This document shows positions 44,342 to 54,600 of a stretch of DNA of 64,000 bases, in pieces. The DNA comes from Cytophagales bacterium UBA2561 (GTDB lineage: Bacteria; Bacteroidota; Bacteroidia; Cytophagales; Thermoflexibacteraceae), in the NCBI GenBank assembly GCA_002340355.1, contig DDLX01000018.1, positions 62,001 to 126,000 of the forward strand, in the 5' to 3' direction. Every line of letters begins with the position of its first letter. Positions within the stretch are counted from its first letter, which is position 1. Below the pieces are notes generated by a model. It was not told where the DNA came from. It saw nothing but the letters and a program-made list of their open reading frames with translations, and did not search any database. Both the position numbers and the translations under genes were made by a program.

Positions 44342-47300
44342 ATGAAACGTTGGCTCAGCTTGTTATTTCATATATACTGGTGTATTTTTTTATGGGGAGG
44401 AAACATACCTAAGAGTTTAGCACAACAGGCTGAATTACCTAGCTATTTTTCTCCACATAAACAACTGAGTCAATATGTACTTACTCATTGGACTACTGAA
44501 GAAATAGGAGCAAACTATTTGAGTGATATACATCCTACCTCAGATGGTTTTTTATGGATGACTTCTTTTTCTGGATTAATTCGGTTTGATGGGTATGAAT
44601 TTGAAGTCTTTGACCTCCTGAATACGCCTGCTATTCCTTCCCTAAATGTCTATTCACTAACTGAAAGTCCTGACTCTACTCTTTGGATTGCTACTCATAA
44701 AGGATTCTCGAAGTATAAAAATGACTGTTTTGAAAATGTAGGAGAATCCTTAGATTTTACCTATCCTGTCGAAATGATTCATTGTGATAGTAAAGGAAAG
44801 ATTTGGTTAGCCACACGTGATTTCGGGCTTCATGTTTATGACCCTGTTACCAGAAAACGACATGAAATTAAAATCCCTGAGCTTTCTCGGGACGACTATA
44901 TTTTTTGTATCAAAGAAATTGATGGAAAAATATGGATTTGTGCTGAAAATGCAGGACTTCTTGTACTAGAAGATGAGAAAGTTAAACAACAATACAAAGC
45001 AAAGGGTAATGTTATTTTTGAAACTATTCATAAAGATAAGTTTAATACAATACATATATCTAGTAACAAAGGGCTCATGTTGTTACAGGATGGACAAATT
45101 ATCTTTAATAGAGAGATGCCAAAAGATATATGGGATTTCTATGAGGATGCGAGTGGACTTTGGATGATTGGGGCTAAAGGAATTTATCGGAAAAATTATG
45201 AAACCAATCAATTAGAACACTATCTAAAAGATGAATATTTAAAAATCACAGCAGATAAAGGAGGTAATCTTTGGCTTATTTCTGGACAACTTGGATTGTA
45301 CCGCTTAAAAGATGGAGTATTTACGACCTTCTCAAAACCAGAAGGAGTAAACTTGAAAGGTTTAGCAATCAATACTTTTTATGAGCAAGGAGATAAAGTA
45401 TATGCACTAGGGTCCAATGCGAAAACCTATGTTTTTTCCCGTCATAATGATAATGGGGTTCAATTTCTTTCTGAAAAGCCCTCCTTTAAAGAAACAATAA
45501 CATACAGTGTTTGTCAAACGGGTAATGTATTCTGGAGGGCAACTTATGAAGGCTTAGTTCGGGATGTATCTGGACAACCTGCTAAATTTTTTAATGAAAA
45601 TAATGGATATTTTTCGAATACATTTCGTTGTATTATTCAAGATAAGAAAGGAAATATCTGGGCTGGTTCACGTACTGGGGGGGTGATTAAAGTTCCAATA
45701 GAAGACCCTGATAATCCTATTCAATATCTTGAAAAACAAGGACTTACTTCACCCTTTGTAATGACTTTAGCAGAAGATAAATTAGGGCAAATACTAGTTG
45801 GGACAAATACTAGTGGACTCAATATCTTGACACAGGCAGATACCTTCAAGGTAATCCGTCAGGCAGATGGACTCTCTTCGGATTTAATACTGGATATTTA
45901 TTGTGATGAAGATAACGTAACTTGGGTAGCAACTAAACAAGGACTTAATCGATTAGAAAATAACCAAATTACGATTTTTACAAGACATGAAGGATTACCT
46001 CATAATGTTATCTACCAAGTAATTGAGGATAATCAAGGCTCATTATGGCTAGCTACAGATAAAGGAATTATAGAAATATCAAAGCAAGCATTGAATGACT
46101 ATGCGCATGGTAAACAGGTTGCATTAAATTTTCACCTATATACGAAGGAAGATGGACTAAAAGTGAATGCATATACGGGTATTGCAGAAACATTTAAAGC
46201 GTCAGATGGTTCACTTTGGTTCCCTATGCAAAATAGTATTTCTGTAGTCTATCCTGATAGAATTAGGCTTGAAACTCAATTTCCTGATGTTCAATTAAAA
46301 AAATTTATGGTGAATGAACAAGAAATTGATTTTCGAAATAACAATAATTTAATCTTGGAAAGTAATTCCGAAAATATTAGTTTTCGGTGGAGATTATTAG
46401 CTCTTAAAAATCCTCAAAGAATTAAACTACGATATCGGCTTGTTGGAACAAAAACAGGGTGGGTCGAAAATATAGATAAACGTGAGATTACTTATACTAG
46501 CCTTGCTCCAAAAGAGTATACGTTCCAAATCAATGTCAGTAATGAAAAGGGGGAATGGAACCCTGAAGTTACTGAAATAAAATTTTATTTTAAGCCCTTT
46601 TTTTGGCAAACAGGGTGGTTTTGGAGCTTGATTGTTTTGAGTTTATTAATCATTATTGTTATTATATTTCGATGGCGGTCTTATCGTATTATTCAAAGAA
46701 ATAAACAACTAGAATGGCTTGTAAAGCAACGAACAGAAGAGATTTCAGTGCAAAAAAGTGAACTTGAAAAAATTAATGGTATCCTAAAGGACGAACAAAC
46801 CAAAATAAAAGCTTCAATCAATTATGCTGAACGCATCCAGAAAGCAGTGCTTCCTCCTAAAGAACGTATTCAAAAACATTTATCAGACTTATTAATATTC
46901 CATAAACCTAGAGATGTAGTAAGTGGTGATTTTTATTGGTTTGCTGAAGTGCAGCCTAAATTCCGAAATACACAATATATCATGGTGGTAGCTGACTGCA
47001 CAGGGCATGGCGTACCAGGTGCATTTATGTCATTAATTGGTAATAATTTGTTGGATTATATTGTCAATACAAAACAAGTCATTCAACCTAACTTAATATT
47101 GACACAAACACATCATTATATCCAGAGATTATTAAATCAAGCAGAAAATGAAGTTCAAGACGGAATGGATGCTGCTGTCTGTGTAATTGATAAAAGACGA
47201 AAAGAAATGACATTTTCAGGAGCAAAACGTCCATTGATTATGATAGAAAATCAAAGACTTCAAGAAATTAAAGGAGATAGTTTCTCGGTCGGAGGATATT

Positions 47301-47593
47301 TTTTAGAAAATTATCGGAAAGATTATACAAGTAAAAAAATTCTATTTAATAAAGATACACAATTCTATTTATTTTCAGATGGTTATGCTGATCAATTGGG
47401 AGGAAGAGGGAAAAGAGATAAGAAATTTATGACACGAAGACTTAAAAGGCTACTATTAGAAATCTCATCACAAACACCTGATAAACAAAGACTTGTACTA
47501 GAAGAAAAGCATTATAAATGGCGGCAAGACAAATATCCACAAACAGATGATATTTTAGTAGTAGGTTTTAAGATTAAACATAATAATTTATAA
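44342..47593 (+). CDS. Membrane sensor with two-component-type propeller and SpoIIE (PP2C) phosphatase domain
   Basis: A 1083-residue protein: signal or N-terminal anchor (LLFHIYWCIFLWGG), about 14 two-component-regulator propeller repeats with the W-I-A/G pattern (TLWIATHKGFSKYK, NIWAGSRTGGVIKV, SLWLATDKGIIEI), a Y_Y_Y domain (about 700-750), a transmembrane helix (WFWSLIVLSLLIIIVIIF, about 757-775), a coiled coil and a SpoIIE phosphatase domain (about 825-1083). Metal-binding Asp are seen in VVSGDFYW, VADCTGHGVPGAF, LFSDGYADQ and QTDDILVVG. The periplasmic propeller would sense a ligand and control a cytosolic Ser/Thr phosphatase, for example on an anti-sigma antagonist. The next gene starts after only 4 bases. 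Confidence 0.88.
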   Translation: MKRWLSLLFHIYWCIFLWGGNIPKSLAQQAELPSYFSPHKQLSQYVLTHWTTEEIGANYLSDIHPTSDGFLWMTSFSGLIRFDGYEFEVFDLLNTPAIPSLNVYSLTESPDSTLWIATHKGFSKYKNDCFENVGESLDFTYPVEMIHCDSKGKIWLATRDFGLHVYDPVTRKRHEIKIPELSRDDYIFCIKEIDGKIWICAENAGLLVLEDEKVKQQYKAKGNVIFETIHKDKFNTIHISSNKGLMLLQDGQIIFNREMPKDIWDFYEDASGLWMIGAKGIYRKNYETNQLEHYLKDEYLKITADKGGNLWLISGQLGLYRLKDGVFTTFSKPEGVNLKGLAINTFYEQGDKVYALGSNAKTYVFSRHNDNGVQFLSEKPSFKETITYSVCQTGNVFWRATYEGLVRDVSGQPAKFFNENNGYFSNTFRCIIQDKKGNIWAGSRTGGVIKVPIEDPDNPIQYLEKQGLTSPFVMTLAEDKLGQILVGTNTSGLNILTQADTFKVIRQADGLSSDLILDIYCDEDNVTWVATKQGLNRLENNQITIFTRHEGLPHNVIYQVIEDNQGSLWLATDKGIIEISKQALNDYAHGKQVALNFHLYTKEDGLKVNAYTGIAETFKASDGSLWFPMQNSISVVYPDRIRLETQFPDVQLKKFMVNEQEIDFRNNNNLILESNSENISFRWRLLALKNPQRIKLRYRLVGTKTGWVENIDKREITYTSLAPKEYTFQINVSNEKGEWNPEVTEIKFYFKPFFWQTGWFWSLIVLSLLIIIVIIFRWRSYRIIQRNKQLEWLVKQRTEEISVQKSELEKINGILKDEQTKIKASINYAERIQKAVLPPKERIQKHLSDLLIFHKPRDVVSGDFYWFAEVQPKFRNTQYIMVVADCTGHGVPGAFMSLIGNNLLDYIVNTKQVIQPNLILTQTHHYIQRLLNQAENEVQDGMDAAVCVIDKRRKEMTFSGAKRPLIMIENQRLQEIKGDSFSVGGYFLENYRKDYTSKKILFNKDTQFYLFSDGYADQLGGRGKRDKKFMTRRLKRLLLEISSQTPDKQRLVLEEKHYKWRQDKYPQTDDILVVGFKIKHNNL

Positions 47594-47597
47594 GTCT

Positions 47598-50500
47598 GTG
47601 CAACATCTTCTGAAAAAGTATCAAAAACGTCTCCCTAATTTATCTGAAAAGAATCGTTCACTTTTTCTACCCAAAACTACTGAACGTCAATTTATAGACA
47701 TTCATAAATTTGATTTTTTAAATAATAAACCTGCTTTTTCTATTATTCAACAACTTATCGAAAGACAAAATAAAATAGTACTTTCCAAAGATTTAGACTC
47801 AAGAGATAAAGATGCCAATCAAGTTGGAAAAGTATTAAAACAAATTTTACGCACAGATAAATTAATTCGAGAAGAACGAGGAGCTAAAGATTTATTATTA
47901 GGGTATCCATTTATCGAAGGGAAAACACAAGACGATAAATGTATCCGTTGTCCACTTATTTTTTTCCCGATTACACTTTGGAAAGAAAGTGGAAAGTGGT
48001 TATTAAAACTCCGAAAAACAGAGGATATAAAGTTCAATCGTACTTTCTTACTAGCTTATTCACAATTTAATCAGGTAGAATTAGATGAAAACTTACTTGA
48101 AAAAAATCTAAGTGAACTTCCAGAAGGAAGTCAAGAATTTCGAAATCAATTATATCAAATCCTAAAAAATAGTTCTCTTGAAATCAACTTTAATCAGATC
48201 AATTTTGAAGATCGTTTAGTTCCTTTTTTCTCCTTTACCAAAGCTGACTTTGCATTACTTCACCAGACGGGAAAGCTTAAATTAATGCCTCAAGCAGTTT
48301 TAGGTGTTTTTGCTCGTTCAGATTCTTTCCTAGCACCTGACTATGAGTTCTTAGTCAATAAGACTGAAATAACCAGTTTAGAATCTTTATTTCAAAATCC
48401 TGATAGTCAAAGTTATAATACTGATTTAAGCAAAAAAAAATTTCAGGTTTTAGAGAAACAAATGATATTACCTTATCCAATTGATGCCTCCCAAGAAAAC
48501 GTCTTAAAAACAGTAAAAACAGGAAAGTCAATAGTTGTTCAGGGCGCACCAGGAACAGGGAAATCACAACTCATTTGTAACCTAATAGCTGATGCCATAG
48601 CACATCAAAAACGGATTTTATTAGTTTGTCAAAAACGGGTAGCTCTGGATATTGTATATCAGCGTCTTGCTGAAAAAAAACTAACAGAATTTACAGCTTT
48701 AGTACATGACTTTAGAAATGACCGAAAAAAAATTTATGAACAGATTGCAAAACAAATTGAAGGGGTTAGAGAGCAAATAAAAGCTTCATTTCAAGTTCAA
48801 ATTTATCAATTGGAAGAACGATTTTTAGTGCTGAGTCGAGAAATTGATCACTGTTTGTATGAATTAGAAAATCTTCGATATGCTCTCTTCGACTACTCTG
48901 AATGTGGACTACCTATCAAGGAGCTTTATTTGACTTCTGATCCAAATGCGCCATATCTTGATTTTACAAATATCTATCAGTTTTTAGATTTTTCAAAGAT
49001 TCAAGATTTCCGAAAACGACTCCAAAACTATTTCCTTTATCAAGAAAAAATTGGACATAAAAAATATATATGGAAATATCGGAAATCATTTGCACAGCGT
49101 AATTTTCAAGATTTTCAAAAACTCAAAAAATTATTGCTTGAATTTCCACAATTCAAAACTCAAATTGAGGAAAAATCAGAAACATTAATTGGAAAAAAAA
49201 TTAATTTTGAAGAAGCTGAAAGTATTCTGAATCAGAAAAATAAGATTGCCTTATGGCTAGGATTTATGGAGTCAGAACCAGCTCTACAATATTTCCGAAA
49301 AGTAATTCAGTTTTCAGATACAGACTATTACTTGCTACTCCAAATAGAAAAAAATACTTTAGCTTGTTTTGAAAATGAAGGAATAGAATCATCACTTACT
49401 CTCGGGAAATTAGACGATTTTTTAGCCTATTTAACAGAATATCAGGAAGCCCAAAAGAATTTTTGGACTCGTAAACATTGGGAGCTATTTTCTAAACACA
49501 AAATGAAAGTCAAAGCTCTTTTTGAAATCAATGGGTTAGATTTCAAGGTGTTAAATATTGATATTTTATTAAAAAAAATTACGAATAGAAAAAAACTAGA
49601 AAAATTACGAAAAACAATATTAACTATAAACTGGCTTACTCCTAATCAAGGGTATGATAAAGCAATTCAAGCTATAGATAATCTATATCAAATACAAAAC
49701 TCACTTGAAAAACATCAATTCCAAACATGGTTTAGACATCATCGTTCTGCTCTGAAAGCCAAAAAGTTATGGGAAGATGGAATCTCAAATATATTAGAAA
49801 AAGTAATTCTAAAAAATTTCACTTATCGAAGATTATCAAGATTACTTTTTCGAGCCTCTTTTTTTCTAAAAAATTTTGTGGAGCAAAAAAGTCAATATCA
49901 TTATTATTTAAGAGAAACACAATTTAAAACCCTTTGGAATAATCCTGAAAAAGCAAAAATTTTAGCAACAGTTTTAGAACATGATTTTGAACTACTTTGC
50001 GAATCAGATAAATTGAAAGATTCATTTTCAGAAATAGAAGTTCAGGTTATAAATATATTAAAAAAATATAATTTTGATTTTACAGCAGAACAACAATTAA
50101 ATTCTTTTGAAAATAGCCTTCGTTTGGCTTGGATTACTCATATTGAACAAAAATTTCCTGTTTTGAGAGCTTCTTCATCATTGAAAATCAATCAATTAGA
50201 AACTCAGTTAAAAGCGGCAATTCAAGAAAAAAGACAAATTAGTGAAGAAATCACGAAAATTAGATCTAGAGAAACTCAATTAAAAACACTGACTTTCAAC
50301 CGATTAGGTAATTTAGTGGATTATCGTGATTTATATCATCAAGTCAATAAAAAACGAAATATTTGGGCATTGCGAAAACTAATTACCCACTTTTCAGAGG
50401 AAATCTTTCATTTAATTCCCTGTTGGATGGCATCACCTGAGTCAATTTCTGCCATTTTTCAACCTCAAAAGTATTTTGATTTGGTGATTTTCGATGAAGC

Positions 50501-51653
50501 TTCACAATGTTATGCTGAAAAAGGAATTCCTGTTTTTTATCGGGGGAAACAAACGATCATCATAGGAGATACACAACAATTGCAACCCTTGAGTTTATAT
50601 ACACCAAAATGGGAAGAAGAAACAAAAGAAAATTCGCCCGAAACAGAAGTAGAGTCAGTCTTAGATTTGGGAAATTTTTATTTGCCTTCAGTGAATTTAA
50701 GAGGACATTACCGAAGTCAGTCATTAGATTTAATTGACTTTTCAAATCAGCATTTTTATAAAAATAAATTAACATTAATTCCTGATTATCAAAATTTTAT
50801 AGATCAAAAACCAAGTATTGAATTTTTAAAAATTGATGGCATCTGGGAAAAAAACACCAATTTAGAAGAGGCTTTAGCAGTTGTAACATTAGTCCAAAAA
50901 CTATTACAAAAAGGCGAAATAGATATTGGAATTATTACTTTTAACTTTCCGCAACAGATGTTAATTTTAGATGTTATAGAACAAAGAAAAGTAGCTCTTC
51001 CTAAAAATTTTTTTATTAAAAATATTGAAAATGTACAAGGCGATGAGCGCGAAATTATTATTTTTTCAATAGGTTACGCTCCTTCAATAACGGGGAAGTT
51101 TAGAATGAATTTTGGACTTTTGAGTCAAGAAAGAGGGGAAAATAGGCTCAATGTAGCGGTTACTCGTGCCAAACAAAAAATTTATGTCGTAAGTAGTATT
51201 TTTCCGCATCAAATTCGTACCGAAGACCTCAAACAAGAAGGAGCAAAATTATTACAAAAATACTTACAATATGCCTTAGATGTCTCTAGAAAACGTTATA
51301 AACCAACTTTACCTATATTAAAAAAGTACTATTTTTCTAAATTCTTGAAAGATGAATTACGAAACTACTTTAATAAATCTCAAAATGATTTTGTATTAGA
51401 AGAAACCTTGCCATTTACCGACTTAGTTTTACGAAAAAAAACTACTAAAGATAATCAAAAAAATAGAGAACTAAAATTGATTCTGACAGATGATAATTTA
51501 TTTTATGAAGCTTTATCAGCAAAAGAAAATCATGCCTATTTTCCTGAATTATTAAAAAACAAAAATTGGACTTATTTAAGAATTTACAGTCGCGAATTTT
51601 GGCAAAATCGACAAAAAGTTCTTCAGAAAATTATTGATTTTGCTCAGTCATAA
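47598..51653 (+). CDS. DUF4011-like superfamily 1 helicase with Vsr-like C-terminal domain
   Basis: A 1351-residue protein with a GTG start, 4 bases after the phosphatase stop codon. The N-terminus resembles DUF4011 (RCPLIFFPITLWKESGKWLL). The helicase core has Walker A GAPGTGKS (316-323), DEASQ (966-970), GDTQQLQP, LRGHYRSQS, VQGDERE and NRLNVAVTRAKQKIYV; about 640 helical residues lie between motifs I and II. The last 110 residues (KLILTDDNLFYEALS, WTYLRIYSREFW) resemble the Vsr/MTES_1575 nuclease fold, though an intact D-E-K site is not evident. The layout recalls the HheA defence protein (DUF4011-helicase-Vsr), from memory. I infer a role in nucleic-acid sensing or degradation. Confidence 0.75.
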   Translation: MQHLLKKYQKRLPNLSEKNRSLFLPKTTERQFIDIHKFDFLNNKPAFSIIQQLIERQNKIVLSKDLDSRDKDANQVGKVLKQILRTDKLIREERGAKDLLLGYPFIEGKTQDDKCIRCPLIFFPITLWKESGKWLLKLRKTEDIKFNRTFLLAYSQFNQVELDENLLEKNLSELPEGSQEFRNQLYQILKNSSLEINFNQINFEDRLVPFFSFTKADFALLHQTGKLKLMPQAVLGVFARSDSFLAPDYEFLVNKTEITSLESLFQNPDSQSYNTDLSKKKFQVLEKQMILPYPIDASQENVLKTVKTGKSIVVQGAPGTGKSQLICNLIADAIAHQKRILLVCQKRVALDIVYQRLAEKKLTEFTALVHDFRNDRKKIYEQIAKQIEGVREQIKASFQVQIYQLEERFLVLSREIDHCLYELENLRYALFDYSECGLPIKELYLTSDPNAPYLDFTNIYQFLDFSKIQDFRKRLQNYFLYQEKIGHKKYIWKYRKSFAQRNFQDFQKLKKLLLEFPQFKTQIEEKSETLIGKKINFEEAESILNQKNKIALWLGFMESEPALQYFRKVIQFSDTDYYLLLQIEKNTLACFENEGIESSLTLGKLDDFLAYLTEYQEAQKNFWTRKHWELFSKHKMKVKALFEINGLDFKVLNIDILLKKITNRKKLEKLRKTILTINWLTPNQGYDKAIQAIDNLYQIQNSLEKHQFQTWFRHHRSALKAKKLWEDGISNILEKVILKNFTYRRLSRLLFRASFFLKNFVEQKSQYHYYLRETQFKTLWNNPEKAKILATVLEHDFELLCESDKLKDSFSEIEVQVINILKKYNFDFTAEQQLNSFENSLRLAWITHIEQKFPVLRASSSLKINQLETQLKAAIQEKRQISEEITKIRSRETQLKTLTFNRLGNLVDYRDLYHQVNKKRNIWALRKLITHFSEEIFHLIPCWMASPESISAIFQPQKYFDLVIFDEASQCYAEKGIPVFYRGKQTIIIGDTQQLQPLSLYTPKWEEETKENSPETEVESVLDLGNFYLPSVNLRGHYRSQSLDLIDFSNQHFYKNKLTLIPDYQNFIDQKPSIEFLKIDGIWEKNTNLEEALAVVTLVQKLLQKGEIDIGIITFNFPQQMLILDVIEQRKVALPKNFFIKNIENVQGDEREIIIFSIGYAPSITGKFRMNFGLLSQERGENRLNVAVTRAKQKIYVVSSIFPHQIRTEDLKQEGAKLLQKYLQYALDVSRKRYKPTLPILKKYYFSKFLKDELRNYFNKSQNDFVLEETLPFTDLVLRKKTTKDNQKNRELKLILTDDNLFYEALSAKENHAYFPELLKNKNWTYLRIYSREFWQNRQKVLQKIIDFAQS

Positions 51654-51690
51654 TTTATGAAGAAAATACAACAAATTTCTATTCAAACAA

Positions 51691-54600
51691 ATGACGAATT
51701 TTCCGAAAAAGCCTGTTATTTTTCTAGCTTTTGCAAATGATAAAATTGATAATACCCGCTATCTCAGAAACTTATCGGTTGAATTAACAGGAATACGAAA
51801 AGCTCTCGAATCGGCACAAGATGCAGGTTTATGTGAGATAGTGGAACGTTCTAATGCTACGATTGAAGATATTTTAGATATTTTTGAAAGCCGTAACTTT
51901 AGGAATAGAATCGCAATTTTTCACTATGGTGGTCATGCAGATGGTTATCAACTCCTATTAGAAAACACAGATGGTTCACAAAGCACAGCACACGGTGAAG
52001 GCTTGACTTCTTATTTTAGAAAACGTAATAATCTGAAAATCATATTTTTAAATGGATGCTCTACTGAACAACAAGCTATTGATTTAATCAATAAAGGAGT
52101 TTCTTGCGTTATTGCGACTACCCAAAGTATTGATGATATCACAGCTTCAGACTTAGCAACTCGGTTTTATAAAAGTTTAGCTAGAGGTTTTTCTATTGAA
52201 AAATCATGGGAAGAAGCTACAGATGAAATTCGTATCCGAAAAGGAGACAATTACCGAGCTTTATATCGCAAAAATATTAAAAACCTTACATCTGATAGAT
52301 TTCCTTGGCGTATTTTCTTTCGTAAAGGTTCTGGTATTATTCGGACATGGAATTTACCTGATGCTGCTGAAAATCCACTCTTTGGATTACCTGATATTCC
52401 TAATAATTATACTTTACCCGAAACCCCTTTTCTATTTTTAAAGCAATATGAACGACAACATGCTCGCATCTTTTTCGGACGTTCGTATTATATTCGAGCT
52501 TTACACAACCTCATTACAGATGAAAAATCTCCCCCAATTATTCAATTTTATGGACAATCGGGAGTCGGCAAATCCTCACTTTTAGAGGCAGGATTATTTC
52601 CTCGACTTGAAAAAAGTTACACCGTTATTTATATCAAACGAAAACAAAATTTAGGGCTTTCAGAAACTTTAAGAGTTGCTCTAATGGAGGTACTTCTAGG
52701 TATAGAAGACTCCCTTGAAAGTACTCCTGAACAGAGTCTAAAACAAATTGATACAGATATTAATATTCTTCGAATAATACAAAAAGATTTACATGGACAA
52801 GCTCTTAAACGAGTAATACAATTAATTCAAGAATTAGAACAAAAGCAAGAAAGATTTCAACAAAATTCTCATAGAAGTCAGAATACAAACTATTCCGAAA
52901 TTCAACGAATGTGGTGGCAAATAGAGGTTCAGACCACTAAACCTTTAATTATTTTATTAGATCAAGTTGAAGAAGTCTTTACACGTCCTAATCCTGACTT
53001 TCCAGATGAAATTGAAGACTTTGCCTTACAACTACAAGATATTTTTGGACAGCCTGACCAAGCTCCTAAAGGAAAACTAATGTTATCATATCGTAAGGAA
53101 TTCCATCCTGAAATTAGAGAAATCTTACGTATAAAAGAATTACCTAGAACGGGTATTTTTTTAGAGCATTTGACAAAAAAAGAAATTATTGAAATTATTG
53201 AAGCCAAGACACTTTTACCTGATCTCAAACAACGTTATAATATTCGTCTTGATTCCGATTTATCAACAAAAATAGCGGACGATTTGGTAGCTGATAAAAA
53301 CTCACCTGTTGCGGCTGTATTACAAATTATTCTAACTCGGCTTTGGGAAAAGAATGCAGAGAATCGGCAAAATGGACAAGGAACTATTTTTTCTCTTGCC
53401 TTATATCGAGACCTTAAGCGAAAAGGCTTAGCAATGTCTGAATTTTTTGATCGTCAATTAGTTATAGTCGAGAAAACATTTCCACAAGCTGTTCAATCAG
53501 GCTTAGTTTTAGATATTTTGAAACATCATACAACAGAAATGCTGGCTGCTGAAAGTGTCCCTGTAGAACAACTCCAAAAATTATATACTCATCATGCGGA
53601 TATTCTTGAAAAATTGATCTTCAAACTCAAAGAGGTCTATCTCTTAAATGATTCAGAAACAGAACCAAATGCAACCATTTTAATTCATGATACCCTTGCT
53701 CCTATTGTAATTCGTGCTTTTAATCAATCAGATAAAGTAGGACAACACGCTTCTCGACTCTTAACGGCTAAACAATCAAATTGGATAAAGAAACAAGAAC
53801 AAATTTGGTTTGATACTTCTGATTTACAAGCAGTTGAATCTGGGATTTCAGGAATGAGAGTGTTATCTCAGGTTGAAAAAAACATTGTTTTACAAAGCCA
53901 AAAAAGGCGAAATCAGAAACGTAAAGAACGTTATTTTTTAGCCTCAATCTTAACTTTACTGGCAGCCTCAGTTGTTATTTTAGCTATTTTATTTAATTAC
54001 CAAAAGCAAAAAGCACAGTCTGAAGCTCTTGCTAACCGCTTGACCGCACAGGCACTAGAGTTACAAGAAACCAATACTACAGATGCTCTTCGAATAGCTG
54101 AAAAAGCCTTGAAAATCAGTCCTAAAAGTCTAGGCATTTTGAAAGTTTTAGGGAAAATTTATGCAGAAAACACCTTCCATCAGCATACTTTTCACCACAG
54201 AAAAGCGGTTCAGGCAGTAGAATTTTCACCTAATGGAAAATATATACTAGTTGGTACAGAAGGTAATATTGCCAAACTTTGGGATTTAGAAGGAAATGAA
54301 ATTAGAGTTTTTCAAGGACATACTGATCGTATTTCAGCAGTTGCTTTTTCTGCAGATGGTTCAAAAATTTTGACAGGAAGTCGAGATGGAACGGCTATTT
54401 TATGGAACACTCAAGGAGATACTTTACGAACCTTCAAGGGACATTCAGGGGAAATTACAGCAGTTGACTTTTCTCCCGATGACTCAAATATTTTGACTGC
54501 CAGCACGGATAATTTTATTAAGATATGGACACAAGAAGCTGATTTACAGTATAATTTTTATACTCAAGGCATTTTAATTAGCTCAGCTATTTTTTCCCCT

